From Streptomyces chryseus (lineage in GTDB: Bacteria; Actinomycetota; Actinomycetes; Streptomycetales; Streptomycetaceae): a stretch of DNA of 64,000 nucleotides. Positions 25,031 through 34,028 of the stretch are shown here, one piece after another. The stretch is from the NCBI RefSeq assembly GCF_014650755.1, contig NZ_BMVO01000008.1, positions 124,001 through 188,000 of the forward strand, written 5' to 3'. The first letter of the stretch is position 1. Each line of letters starts with the position of its first letter. Under the pieces are notes generated by a model, which worked only from the letters and a program-made list of their open reading frames with translations, was not told where the DNA came from and made no database searches. The translations under genes were made by a program, and so were the position numbers.

Positions 25031-25765
25031 GTGGCACGAAACCTTCAAACTCGCGACCACCTCCGGCCGATTGATCTCGCGCGTGGGCACGGTCTGTCCA
25101 CGCAGGCCGTCAGGAACTACGAGGAGGCCGGCATCCTTCCGGCCGCCGCTCGCACACCGCACGGCTACCGGACCTACACGCCGCTGCACGCGCGGGCCCT
25201 GGGTGCGTTCCTCGCCCTGGTGCCCGGCCACGGCCACCAGACGGCGATGTCGATCATGCGAGCGGTGAACCAGAGTGCGGTCGACGAGGCGTTCGGCCTC
25301 ATCGACGAGAGCCATGCCCAACTGCTCGACGACCGGCGGACACTCCGGGCCGTGGAGCGGGCCCTCCTCGACCTGCCGCCCACCCCGGCGCCCCGGCCCG
25401 ACGCGGCGGTGTCCCGGCCCGGCGGCATGTTCGTCGGGACGCTGGCGCTGGAGCTCGGAGTACGGCCCGCCACGTTGCGCAAGTGGGAACGCGCCGGGCT
25501 CGTGCGTCCGCACCGCGACCCGCTGACGGGGTACCGCGTCTACGACGAGGCCGACGTACGGGACGCCCGGCTGGCCCACCAGCTCAGGCGGGGCGGTTAC
25601 CTGCTGGAGCAGATCGCCCCGCTGATCACCCAGGTGCGTGCGGCCGGCGGGCTGGAACCACTGGAGGCCGCACTGCGCGACTGGCGCGGCCGGCTGTCCG
25701 CCCGCGGGCGGGCGATGCTGACCGGTGCCGCCGAGTTGGACGCGTACCTCCGCGAGCGCTGCTGA
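25031..25765 (+). CDS. TioE-family regulator with two MerR domains
   Basis: This 244-aa protein carries two MerR-type DNA-binding modules in tandem: residues about 12-75 (LRPIDLARGHGLSTQAVRNYEEAGILPAAARTPHGYRTYTPLHARAL) and about 135-205 (GMFVGTLALELGVRPATLRKWERAGLVRPHRDPLTGYRVYDEADVRDARL). The architecture is that of the TioE family, named from the thiocoraline cluster. A linker helix joins them. It is transcribed away from the erythromycin esterase gene across a region with two palindromes and probably controls it. Confidence 0.85.
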   Translation: MARNLQTRDHLRPIDLARGHGLSTQAVRNYEEAGILPAAARTPHGYRTYTPLHARALGAFLALVPGHGHQTAMSIMRAVNQSAVDEAFGLIDESHAQLLDDRRTLRAVERALLDLPPTPAPRPDAAVSRPGGMFVGTLALELGVRPATLRKWERAGLVRPHRDPLTGYRVYDEADVRDARLAHQLRRGGYLLEQIAPLITQVRAAGGLEPLEAALRDWRGRLSARGRAMLTGAAELDAYLRERC

Positions 25766-26056
25766 GTCCTCCGGCGAGTGCGCCGGTGCGCGCCCCCGCC
25801 CTCTGGAGTGCGTCGCCGATGTTTGTGCCTCCGGGGGACCTGTGTGAGTGGTTTGGCGCTTTGAGGCTTCCTTGCTCCCGTTTCGTCATGGTTTGTTAGG
25901 CCCAAGCCGTTTCCAGAAGCGCAGCCAGGCAATGGAGTTGGCACACGGGCGGGGAGGGATCCACGACCGTGTGGGAGCAGAGCGACATCGACGGCTGGAT
26001 GCCGTCGCGTCTGCTCGTGGCTGAGCGCGGCTTACCCCCACGGAAGGGAACCACTG

Positions 26057-26695
26057 ATGCAGATCCGCTCTGGGTTTCGATCCCGACGCCTGCTGTACGG
26101 CGCACTCTCGGCCGCAGCACTCATGACTCTGTGTGCCGGCCTGAGCCCGGGACACGCCTCCACCCCGGGCCCCACCTCTACGGTTGCGAGAGCCGCTGAG
26201 CCCGCCGAGTTCGTTCACCAGGAAATCGTCAACCGGGCCGACGGCTCCCGCATGGTGACCTGGGACGACCGCACGACCACGGGCGCCTTGGCCGCCACCG
26301 CCCGCCATGCCGCGTACGAGCAACGCGAGACCAACCAGTGGCACTTCCAAGAACAAGAGGGGGAAGACGCATGGCAGATCCGCAATGAGAAAGCCGGCAG
26401 CCTCTGCCTGCAACCCGCCGGCGCCCCCGCCGTCGGCGTGTCGGTCGTCCTGCGCACCTGCGAGGAGGGCAACCCCGCACAGTCCTGGCGCATCGTGAAG
26501 GAGGAAACCGACCTCGCCACCGGCCAGCCCGGCGGAACCTCCACCGGCTGGTGGACCCTGCGTCCGGACACCGCTCCCAGGCTCGCCGCCGCAGTCGACA
26601 GGGTCGGCGGCAACGAGAGCACGATCAGCCTGTACCGGGCCACCAACAGCGCCGACCGCCTCTGGCACCATGAACGCCCCTGGCGAAGCTGGTAA
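26057..26695 (+). CDS. Secreted ricin-type beta-trefoil lectin-like protein
   Basis: This 212-aa protein has a Sec signal peptide (RRLLYGALSAAALMTLCAGLSPGHAS, cleavage near 35). The body looks like one RICIN beta-trefoil: repeated Q-x-W pockets (TNQWHFQEQ, AQSWRIVKE, DRLWHHE) and the Cys pair in SLCLQPAGAP...VLRTCEEG. Such domains bind sugars, often on polysaccharide-degrading enzymes; here the domain stands alone. The ribosome site GGAAGGGAACC precedes the ATG. Neighbouring genes give no further clue. Confidence 0.75.
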   Translation: MQIRSGFRSRRLLYGALSAAALMTLCAGLSPGHASTPGPTSTVARAAEPAEFVHQEIVNRADGSRMVTWDDRTTTGALAATARHAAYEQRETNQWHFQEQEGEDAWQIRNEKAGSLCLQPAGAPAVGVSVVLRTCEEGNPAQSWRIVKEETDLATGQPGGTSTGWWTLRPDTAPRLAAAVDRVGGNESTISLYRATNSADRLWHHERPWRSW

Positions 26696-26987
26696 GAACC
26701 TGCAGAAGTAACGCACGAACCTGGCCTCTCTCGGCGGAGAGAGGCCAGGGGTGACGCGCAAGTGCGGCGCGGCCGAGCCGTACGGGCGGGCGCAGGCACC
26801 GGATGAGGCGTTCATCGCGCCAAGTCGGTCACCCGGGATCGGCGTCGCGCAGACAGCAGTTGCCCGCTCGGCCGAGTCGGAGGGACCTTCCGTACAACCC
26901 TCCCGTCTCGTCGGCGGTCTGAGTTCTCGCACTGTTTTCCGAAGCGGACTCTCGCTGTTCGCCTACATGTCACACAGAGGGACCCGC

Positions 26988-28331
26988 ATGACATTCGCCC
27001 CTGCCGGTCGCCGCTCCCTGCGCGGAGGGTTCGGCGCGGCCGGTGCCGCTGCCCTGGTCGCGCTCGCGGCCGCCCCCACCCAAGCGGACGCGGCCGGGCC
27101 GGACATGGCCGTAGGGAAGCTTGCTCCGATCACTGGAGTCAAGCCCGGCAGCAGCCCGGAGATACCGCTCTCGTTGAAGAACAGGGGCACTGAGCGGGCC
27201 GAGCGTGTCTGGTTGTACCTCCACGGCTCGGCGGGGCTGGACTTCGCCAAGCAGCACTCCAACTGCACCTACGCGGAGTCCGGCGGCTACGACGAGATGC
27301 CCGATGCGTACGACGCCATCTGCGCCGTGGACCAGGCACTGGAGCCCGGTGTGGTGTACGTGCCCGAGAAGGCTCCGCGGTACAACGTCCAGAAGAGGGC
27401 GCTGTACGAGAGGTTGGGCGTATCGGTCCACCTGGAGAACCCGGGCTGGTCGGACCCCGACGGAACCGGCGATGAGGTGCAGGGCACTGGGCCGGCGCTC
27501 AAGCTGGTCGAGCGGAAGACGCCCGTCCCGGGCTCCGACGAGGATTACAGCGGTGCGTCGACGCGCGCGCTCGTGACCGCCGACAACACGGCCGACTTCT
27601 CGCTGACCGGTGGCGAGCTGAAGGGCAAGGCGGGAGAGACGATCAGCGCCGCGTTCCAGTTCGCCAACAAGGGCCCCGCCTGGGTCGACATGAACCGGGT
27701 GGTGAGCACCGCGACACTGACGATCAAGGTGCGGATTCCGGCCGGTACGACGGTGACAGAGGCGCCGCGCTCCTGCGAGAAGGAGACGGCGGGCGAGTAC
27801 ACGTGCGTGAACCAGATGGGCTGGGTGAGTGAATGGAGCAAGTGGCCCTACCGCTTCCGCTTGAAGATCGACAAGGTCGTACCCGGCGCGACGGGCACGG
27901 CGTCGTTCGTCAAGGCTGAGACGCCCTTCGACAGCAACCCGGCGAACAACACGGCGGAGATCGTTCTCAACGCCGCGTCGGGGACCAGCAGCGGCGGTTC
28001 CGGATCCTCCACCACGGGCGGCTCCTCCACGGGCGGCTCCGCCACTACCGGCGGCTCCACTACCGGCGGCTCCGGCTCCGCGTCCTCGGGCGGCTCCGCT
28101 TCCTCGTCCGGTGGCGGTCCGGACTCTTCGTCCGGCGGCAGCTCCGGCTCCGAATCGTCGTCGGTCGGCGGCTCCTCCTCGTCCAGCGGTGGCTCGGGCG
28201 CCTCGACGGCCGAAGGCGACCTGGCCGCCACCGGCTCGGACAGCGCCCTGCTCATCGCGGGCACGGCGGCCGCGGCGCTGGTGGCGGGCGGCAGCCTCTA
28301 CGTCGCGATGCGCCGCCGCCGCGCGTCGTAA
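26988..28331 (+). CDS. Sortase-anchored surface protein with LAATG motif
   Basis: This 447-aa exported protein has a signal peptide (about 1-33), a DUF11/Ig-like beta domain region (about 36-330, with PITGVKPGSSPEIPLSLKNRG), a Ser/Gly/Thr-rich stalk of about 90 residues, then LAATGSD, a hydrophobic helix and the Arg-rich tail MRRRRAS. LAxTG is the motif cut by class E sortases, which predominate in Streptomyces, so the protein should be attached to the cell wall. ATG 26988 has AGAGGGA at proper spacing; ATG 26967 is possible. No sortase gene is nearby. Confidence 0.85.
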   Translation: MTFAPAGRRSLRGGFGAAGAAALVALAAAPTQADAAGPDMAVGKLAPITGVKPGSSPEIPLSLKNRGTERAERVWLYLHGSAGLDFAKQHSNCTYAESGGYDEMPDAYDAICAVDQALEPGVVYVPEKAPRYNVQKRALYERLGVSVHLENPGWSDPDGTGDEVQGTGPALKLVERKTPVPGSDEDYSGASTRALVTADNTADFSLTGGELKGKAGETISAAFQFANKGPAWVDMNRVVSTATLTIKVRIPAGTTVTEAPRSCEKETAGEYTCVNQMGWVSEWSKWPYRFRLKIDKVVPGATGTASFVKAETPFDSNPANNTAEIVLNAASGTSSGGSGSSTTGGSSTGGSATTGGSTTGGSGSASSGGSASSSGGGPDSSSGGSSGSESSSVGGSSSSSGGSGASTAEGDLAATGSDSALLIAGTAAAALVAGGSLYVAMRRRRAS

Positions 28332-28358
28332 AGCCCGGCGCGGAACCGGCACAGCGAG

Positions 28359-28393
28359 GGGCTCTCCCGTGCCCTGGGGGTATGGGAGAGCCC
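28359..28393 (+). terminator. Hairpin after the surface-protein gene
   Basis: GGGCTCTCCC and GGGAGAGCCC form a perfect 10-bp stem around a 15-base loop, 28 bases beyond the stop codon. No U-run follows. Confidence 0.6.
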
Positions 28394-28515
28394 GGACCCA
28401 CTGCCGTTCCAAAGGAGAACCCGGGTTGAGCCGGGGCCTTCGGTACTGCGGTGCAGTCGACGCACAGCGCCGGCAGCAGATCGCCGATCGAGCCGGCGGC
28501 GGCGGCGCGGGAACG

Positions 28516-28833
28516 TCAGGCCGCGAGGACCGTGTCCGCTGCACCCGATGACTGAGGGTGCTCCTCGGGTTGCCTGGCTGCTGCCAGGATGTCGTCAGCA
28601 GCCGCGATCGCGTCGGTGATCGAGCGGGTCCCGGTCACCACACACAGCGTGTAGGTAACGTCTGCCAGCTCTCGTTGCCACGCCGGCTCGGCCTTCTCCG
28701 CGAGCGCGATGCGTGCGCTCGCGTACCGGGCAAGCAGGGTCCTCACATAGCGCGGCTCCGGCTTCAACACCACCACAAGTCCCTCCCAGGCACTCTCAAG
28801 TGCCGTACGTGTTCCCGTGTCACGCGCTTTCAT
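28516..28833 (-). CDS. DUF5133 family protein
   Basis: This 105-aa helical protein matches the small Streptomyces DUF5133 family: PEPRYVRTLLARYASARIAL, then AWQRELADVTYTLCVVTGTRSITDAIAAADDIL. The family is common in streptomycetes and has no known function. It is cytosolic and monocistronic by appearance, convergent with the surface-protein gene. Confidence 0.75.
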   Translation of the reverse strand: MKARDTGTRTALESAWEGLVVVLKPEPRYVRTLLARYASARIALAEKAEPAWQRELADVTYTLCVVTGTRSITDAIAAADDILAAARQPEEHPQSSGAADTVLAA

Positions 28834-28992
28834 GCGGAGCCGGTGTCCGTTGCACTCTTCCGCCGCCGAGGGGTACGTCTTGATGCGGTGTCAACGGTGA
28901 CCGGCATCGGGATGAAGCCGCTCGCCGAGCAGTGAGCGTCAGCCCCGACCGGGACTGCTGAACACACGCGCGCTCAGCGCTGAGAGCGACGC

Positions 28993-29823
28993 TCAGGGGG
29001 CGATGGGCAGCTGGCGCTTGTGGTCGGTGAGGCGGTAGCGGTTGACGATGGTTTCGAAGGCCCGCTCATCCACCGGCTTGCCTTCGAGGAAGTCGTCGAT
29101 GTCGTCGTACGTGACCCCGAGCGCGTCCTCGTCGGTCTTGCCCGGGGCAAGAGTCTCCAGGTCGGCCGTCGGGGCCTTCCACACCAACTCGGAAGGGGCG
29201 CCGAGCACGTCCGCGACGGCGCGCACCCGGCGCTTGGTCAGGCCGGTCAGCGGAACGAGGTCGGCCGCGCCGTCGCCGAACTTGGTGAAGAAGCCGGAGA
29301 CCGCCTCGGCGGCGTGGTCGGTGCCGACCACCAGGCCGTCGTGCGCACCGGCCACCGCGTACTGGGCGATCATGCGCTGCCGCGCCTTGATGTTGCCCTG
29401 TACGAAGTCCTGGTGGTGGGCGTCGCGGAACCGCACGCCGGCGACCAGTGCCGCCTCGAGCGCGGCGTCGCTCGCGGGCTTGATGTCCACGGTGAGGACG
29501 TGGTCGGCCTGGATGAAGGACAGCGCGAGCTGGGCGTCGTGCTCGTCGGCCTGGACCCCGTACGGCAGCCGCATCGCGTAGAACCGCGCTTCGTGCCCGG
29601 CTGCCCTGGCGCGCTCCACCGCGAGCTGGCACAGGCGGCCGGCGGTGGTGGAGTCGACGCCGCCGCTGATGCCGAGCACGAGGGAGCGCAGGCCGGTGGA
29701 AGTCAGCCGCTCGGCGAGGAAGGCCACCCGCCGTTCGATCTCCCGCTCGGCATCGAAGGTCTCGGCGACCTGCAGCTCCCGGGCAATCTCCTGCTGCAGG
29801 GTGATGGACGCCGGCTCGCTCAC
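28993..29823 (-). CDS. nadE: Ammonia-dependent NAD+ synthetase
   Basis: This 276-aa enzyme makes NAD+ from nicotinate adenine dinucleotide, ATP and ammonia, the last step of NAD synthesis. The PP-loop SGGVDSTTAGRLCQLA (about 52-67) binds ATP; other family marks are LPYGVQADEHDAQLAL, GNIKARQRMIAQYAVA, VVGTDHAAEAVSGFFTKFGDGAADLVPLTGL and KAPTADLE. The length equals that of E. coli NadE, and no glutaminase domain is attached, so it is the ammonia-using form. GTG 29823 follows AGGAG by 5 bases. Streptomyces also tend to carry a glutamine-dependent NadE elsewhere. Confidence 0.93.
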   Translation of the reverse strand: MSEPASITLQQEIARELQVAETFDAEREIERRVAFLAERLTSTGLRSLVLGISGGVDSTTAGRLCQLAVERARAAGHEARFYAMRLPYGVQADEHDAQLALSFIQADHVLTVDIKPASDAALEAALVAGVRFRDAHHQDFVQGNIKARQRMIAQYAVAGAHDGLVVGTDHAAEAVSGFFTKFGDGAADLVPLTGLTKRRVRAVADVLGAPSELVWKAPTADLETLAPGKTDEDALGVTYDDIDDFLEGKPVDERAFETIVNRYRLTDHKRQLPIAP

Positions 29824-30067
29824 GTCAGCTCCTGGTCGAGGTTCACGATGTGCTGTCGCGCCCATCCTACCCAGGGCCATGTCGACGATTCGAAGGCGTC
29901 GGCACTGCCGCGTGCTCGGCCCTCGCAAGCCTGCCGATGGCCGAGAGCCCGAGGTCACCGGGCTTACGTCGTCGTCGAGCAGCGGCACAGTGTCCGCACC
30001 GGAGGAAGACCGGCTGCGGGGCCGTTCCCGCTGTCGACCACTCGCTCGTGTTCGGGCGGCGGGTGGA

Positions 30068-32272
30068 TCACAGCGGGGCCGGCGATCGAGCAGGACGGGT
30101 TGTGGCCTTCAGCAGGAGTACGGCGATGTCGTCGGTGTGTCGGCCGGTGGGCCACGCGCGGCTGATGAGACGGTCGATGAGGTGGTCCAGGCTCTGGCTG
30201 CCGGCGTCCGCGAGGTGGTGGGCGAGCTGGGCGGTGGTCTCTTCGAGGTCGGTGCCGGGGACTTCGACGAGACCGTCCGTGTAGAGGGCGAGGGTTGATC
30301 CCGTCGGCAGGTGCAGGGGCGTGACCGGATAGGGCAGGTCGACCCCGATGCCGAGCAGCGGACCCGGCTCGATGTCCAGTACGCGGGCGCGCTGTCCCGG
30401 GTGGTGCAGCAGAGGGGGTACGTGCCCCGCGCTGGCCAGGGTGACCTGCTGTCGGGCCAGATCGAGGTGGGCATAGAGACAGGAGACGAGGAGGTCGGGT
30501 TCCAGGTCGGCCAGGACGCGGTTGGTACGGGAGAGGACCTCGCCGGGCGAGGCGCCGCCGGTGGCGTGGGAGTGGACGGCTGTGCGGACCTGCCCCATGA
30601 GGGCGGCGGCGGCGATGTTGTGGCCCTGCACGTCGCCGATGACGGCCGCCGCGGTGCTGTCGCCGAGGCGGATCAAGTCGTAGAAGTCACCGCCGACGTC
30701 CAGGCCGTGGCTGGCGGGCAGGTACCGCGCGGCGACCTCCAGCCCCGCCAGGGAGGGGAGACGGTGCGGGAGGAGCGCTTGCTGGAGGCTGTGCGCGAGG
30801 TCGTGTTTGGCGTCGTAGAGGCGCGCGCGGTCCAGGGCCTGGGCGATCAGACCGGCCAGGGAGGTGAGAACGGCGCGCTCGTCGGCGGTGAAGGTGTGAG
30901 GGGTGTCGTACGTGAGGACGCAGCACCCCACGGGACGGCCGGAGATGATCAGGGGCAGGAAGGCCCATGCCTGCTTGCCGCTGATCTGCGGCGCATCGGG
31001 GTAGAGGTCGGCCAGGGCGGCGGGGCTGGCGAAGAAGGACGGGACTCCGCTGGCGAGAGCCTGCCCCGCGGGAGTGAGGCCGGTGTCCAGCGGGAGTCCG
31101 TCGAGGCGCTCGATGACCCGGGGGTCGTAGCCGTGGTGGCCCGTGATCTTCAGGCGGCCGGCGTCGGCGGCGGACAGCACCAGGCCGTCGGCCCCGAAGG
31201 CGGGGAGCACCTGGTCGGCGATGAGTCCGACCACGTCACGGACCCCGACCGCCTCGGCGAGTGCGGCCGCCAGGTGGATCAGCTGGTAGAGACGGCCGGC
31301 CGGTGCGGGCGGCCTGGAGGCGCCGGCCGGTTCGGGCGCGGGGGTGGCTTCCGGCCGGGCGTCTCCCCGGGTGCGGCTGGGCGTGATGCGGATGCTGATG
31401 CCGCTGGAATCGGGGTAGAGGCGAAAGTCGAGCCAGGTGCCCGGCGGGTTGACCGCGGTGATGGTGACGGGCTCGCGGCTGATGACCGCGGTGCGGTAGC
31501 GGTCCTCGAAGAGCGGGTCGTCCAGCCAGGGCAGTGACTGCCAAGGCCGTGTGCCCAGGAGCTGGTCGGCGCCGCGCCCGAGCAGGGATGCGGCCGAGTC
31601 GGTGAGGAAGGTGACCCGGCCCTCCAGGTCCAGAGCCAGGGCGCCGCCGGGCAGCCGCTCGGCGAAGTCGGCCGCGGCCTGCGCGGGCGGGGTGACGTAC
31701 GGGTGAGTGGCGGCGTCGACGGGAACGATGCGGGGCTGGTCGGGCAGGGCGGTTGTGACACGGGTGCTGTCCAGCACCCGTGCGAGGCGCAGGGCGCTGG
31801 AGGTGATGTGGCCCCTCTGGCGGCGGGTGGCGCGGCTCGGATGGCCGGCCGGCCACAGCAGGAGCAGGGCACCTCTGGGGCGGGTTCCGCCGTTCAGCGG
31901 TGCGGCGGCCAGGGCGAAGCGGTACGGGAGGGTGGCGGCGGCCCGCGGGTAGAAGCGGGCCATGTCCTCCTGGGAGCCCACCCACACCAGGCGATCCTCC
32001 CGGACGGCATCGCTGACCGGGACGACGGCGGCCACAGGTACCCGGCGCCACGGCGACGCGATCTCGGCCGGCACGCCGCACAGGACCGCCAGGCTCAGCA
32101 TCTGCTCGGCCTCGTCGAGCAGGTAGACACCCCCGGCGGAGGCTCCCGTACGGCGCACCGTGTCGGCCAGCGCCTCGTCCAGGAGGACGGTGCCGTCCGA
32201 CTCCTCAGCGGGCCCGAGCACCGGGCACCCCTGACCGGTCGGTGACCAGGCCCCGGCGTGCGGCAAGCGCAC
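30068..32272 (-). CDS. GAF/PAS-sensing PP2C (SpoIIE/RsbU-type) phosphatase
   Basis: This 734-aa cytosolic phosphatase has an N-terminal GAF-like domain (about 15-165), a PAS domain (about 195-290, LEGRVTFLTDSAASLLGRGADQLLGTRPW), a second GAF domain (about 320-490) and a C-terminal SpoIIE-type PP2C domain (about 510-725). Metal-binding aspartates are visible in GGDFYDL, GDVQGHN, TDGLVEV and HTDDIAVLLL. Proteins like this dephosphorylate STAS antagonists when the sensor domains bind ligand, switching on a sigma factor. The GTG at 32272 lies at the edge of a region of decayed genes. No STAS gene directly adjoins it. Confidence 0.88.
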   Translation of the reverse strand: MRLPHAGAWSPTGQGCPVLGPAEESDGTVLLDEALADTVRRTGASAGGVYLLDEAEQMLSLAVLCGVPAEIASPWRRVPVAAVVPVSDAVREDRLVWVGSQEDMARFYPRAAATLPYRFALAAAPLNGGTRPRGALLLLWPAGHPSRATRRQRGHITSSALRLARVLDSTRVTTALPDQPRIVPVDAATHPYVTPPAQAAADFAERLPGGALALDLEGRVTFLTDSAASLLGRGADQLLGTRPWQSLPWLDDPLFEDRYRTAVISREPVTITAVNPPGTWLDFRLYPDSSGISIRITPSRTRGDARPEATPAPEPAGASRPPAPAGRLYQLIHLAAALAEAVGVRDVVGLIADQVLPAFGADGLVLSAADAGRLKITGHHGYDPRVIERLDGLPLDTGLTPAGQALASGVPSFFASPAALADLYPDAPQISGKQAWAFLPLIISGRPVGCCVLTYDTPHTFTADERAVLTSLAGLIAQALDRARLYDAKHDLAHSLQQALLPHRLPSLAGLEVAARYLPASHGLDVGGDFYDLIRLGDSTAAAVIGDVQGHNIAAAALMGQVRTAVHSHATGGASPGEVLSRTNRVLADLEPDLLVSCLYAHLDLARQQVTLASAGHVPPLLHHPGQRARVLDIEPGPLLGIGVDLPYPVTPLHLPTGSTLALYTDGLVEVPGTDLEETTAQLAHHLADAGSQSLDHLIDRLISRAWPTGRHTDDIAVLLLKATTRPARSPAPL

Positions 32273-32744
32273 CGCGGCCGGTCACCCACGACGACCGACA
32301 CCGTGTGGCAGCGGTACGGCGGAACTCCCACTCCTCCGGCCGGGGCCCCGCTGCCCTCACGGCCTGAGGACGCGCGGGAGCGCCGTACCTGCGGCTGCGT
32401 CCCGGCCTCGCGGGGCGGCCGGCCCCGCGCCTCACACAGCACGTTTCGCCCATATGAGGACAATACGCCGCACCGGGGAGCCCAAGTCGAGGAAAGCTCC
32501 GCGCGGCACGCGCCAGGGCTGTCGTGCCGCTCCGCCGCGACCGGCTCCGACGTGACCTGCCGAACCCCGGCCAGGTCATCATCCCTACGTGGCGCTCCCG
32601 TCCCACCGGACGCTGCGACCGCGTCCCTGGCGCGGTGCCGCAGTACCGCAGGCGCCCGCTGGCGCTCGTCACCCCGGGGGCCGCCGGGGCGGGGCGGACG
32701 CTGTCCCCCGGGGAACGCTGATCCCTCACGAGATCGCTTCTGGC
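32273..32744. other. Gene-poor 472 bases upstream of the PP2C gene
   Basis: ORFs here are out-of-frame continuations of the OMP-decarboxylase remnant and low-complexity shadows. Nothing recognisable was found; it presumably includes the promoter of the phosphatase gene. Confidence 0.5.
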
Positions 32745-33250
32745 CGGCCGCATCGGAGCGCACGAGTCGCACCGCGGCCACCGGGTCCGCCGCTCGCGTG
32801 ATGGAGCGGCCCAGGACGATGTACGACACGCCGCCGGCGACAGCCGCCCGCGGCGTGGCGTGACGGGCGTGCTCGCCCGACGACTCCCCGGGAAGCACCA
32901 CCCCCGGCGTGACGATCAACGGATCGGGACCGAGGTGGCCCCGCAGCAGCGCTGCTTCCCGGGGCGAGGCGATCACCCCGTCGCAGCCGGATTCCATGGC
33001 CAGTCGCGCCAGCCGTCCGACCTGGGCCGTGGTCGAGGCGGTGACGCCGATGTCGGCGAGATCCGTGTCGGTCATGCCGGTGACCACGGTCAGTGCGAAC
33101 ACGCGCGGTCGCGGGAAGTCGCGGGCGCGGTGACCGCCGCGTTCATGATCCCGCGGCCGCCCATGCTGTGCACGGTCACCATCGATGCGCCCAGAGCCCC
33201 TGCGGCGCGGACGGCCCGGGCGGCGGAGTTCGGGATCTCGAAGTGGGCCT
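32745..33250 (-). pseudogene. Fragment of an E. coli-type orotidine-5'-phosphate decarboxylase gene
   Basis: Two frames together give most of the C-terminal two-thirds of an OMP decarboxylase: EIPNSAARAVRAAGALGASMVTVHSMGGRGIMNAAV in one frame, then after a shift near 33105-33130 FALTVVTGMTDTDLADIGV, LARLAMESGCDGVIASPREAALLRG, IVTPGVVLPG and YIVLGRSITRAADPVAAVRLV in another. The N-terminal barrel strands with the catalytic Lys/Asp cluster are absent and no start or stop fits. This is the E. coli-type sequence group, different from the longer PyrF normally used by Streptomyces, so it was probably an acquired accessory copy now dead. Confidence 0.7.
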
Positions 33251-33766
33251 TCTGCCACTCGCAATGGGCTGAGCCGCCGAACTGCTCACCTTGGAGACAG
33301 GTACGCGGTTGCCCTGCTCGTCGTTCCGGACCTCGTAGTCCTTGGTGTCGGTGTAGTCGGCCGGCAACTCCGCCGGATCGCAGGAGGCACTGGTCTCCGG
33401 TCCCCAACCAGGGCGGCCCGGCCGGTCCTTGGCCACCACAACGGCGATCTTGGTCCTGCCCTTCACATCGAACGAGTAGAGCACCCGGTCCCGCTCCTGG
33501 CGTTCCACGCGGTAGCCGTACTCCGGCACTTCGGGCTGTTCGATGTCGAAGCATGCCTTCAGCCCTTCCTCCGGTGTGGCCCCGCCGTCGCTCCCGCTCC
33601 AGGACCCTGACCCACCGCCGGTGTGGATACCGCCCTCGCACTCCAACGCCCGGCCGGCAGCCCCCGACCCGCTCTCGCGCCCTTCGGCGGTGTCGTCGTC
33701 CACGTTCTTCTGCGGCACCCACAACGCACCGTCGTACGGACGTGCGGGCGCCTTCCCCTCAGCTGT
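33251..33766 (-). pseudogene. Truncated lipoprotein-like gene fused to the decarboxylase remnant
   Basis: An open frame with no start codon at its beginning (in-frame TGA at 33769-33767) reads TAEGKAPARPYDGALWVPQK, then ATPEEGLKACFDIEQPEVPE, VLYSFDVKGRTKIAVVVAKD and SASCDPAELPADYTDTKDYE. This looks like the body of a secreted Streptomyces lipoprotein whose signal peptide and lipobox have been lost. Near its end a frame change leads through HCEWQKAHF directly into the OMP-decarboxylase sequence, so two unrelated remnants are joined there. TTG at 33724 is the only possible start and lacks a ribosome site. Confidence 0.6.
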
Positions 33767-33875
33767 TCACGTCGGACGTACGAGACGACGGAGTGGTTCC
33801 GGCCCCCGACTACCCCCACCACGGTACGGCTGGGCTCTCAGCCGAAAGCACATGCGTGGACCGGGGTGCGGCGAC

Positions 33876-33881
33876 TACGTT
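33876..33881 (+). promoter_or_regulatory. -10 box before the proline leader peptide
   Basis: TACGTT lies exactly 6 bases before the ATG of the 12-codon leader ORF, the same spacing as the other probable leaderless starts in this window. No Shine-Dalgarno is present, so the mRNA would begin at the leader ATG. Confidence 0.5.
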
Positions 33882-33887
33882 GGCCGC

Positions 33888-33926
33888 ATGCATCAGATGT
33901 TGACTCCTCCGCCGCCCGTCCTCTGA
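33888..33926 (+). CDS. Leader peptide MHQMLTPPPPVL upstream of DMT transporter
   Basis: A 12-codon ORF, ATG to TGA, encoding four consecutive prolines (CCT CCG CCG CCC) followed by Val-Leu-stop. It sits behind a TACGTT box at leaderless spacing and about 100 bases before the transporter gene. The proline codons form one arm of the first of three mutually exclusive stems (see the next entry). Polyproline runs slow ribosomes unless EF-P is active, and near a stop codon they can stall, so translation of this peptide could set the fold of the downstream mRNA. It is too short for homology; the call rests on position, promoter and RNA structure. Confidence 0.5.
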   Translation: MHQMLTPPPPVL

Positions 33927-33969
33927 CGGCGGCGACTGCGCCGAACCGCCTCAGCACTCCTGGGGCGGT
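33909..33969 (+). promoter_or_regulatory. Attenuator-like alternative stems
   Basis: Stem 1:2 pairs CCGCCG (33909-33914, inside the proline codons) with CGGCGG (33927-33932). Stem 3:4 pairs ACCGCC (33945-33950) with GGCGGT (33964-33969). Stem 2:3 pairs GGCGG (33928-33932) with CCGCC (33946-33950) and excludes both others. This is the classical attenuation layout. In GC-rich DNA some of it can arise by chance, and stem 3:4 has no U-run. Confidence 0.4.
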
Positions 33970-34028
33970 CAGCGTGTGCTGCCCATCGACGACGTTGTTC
34001 GTGATGCGCAGATCCGATGGAGACAACA

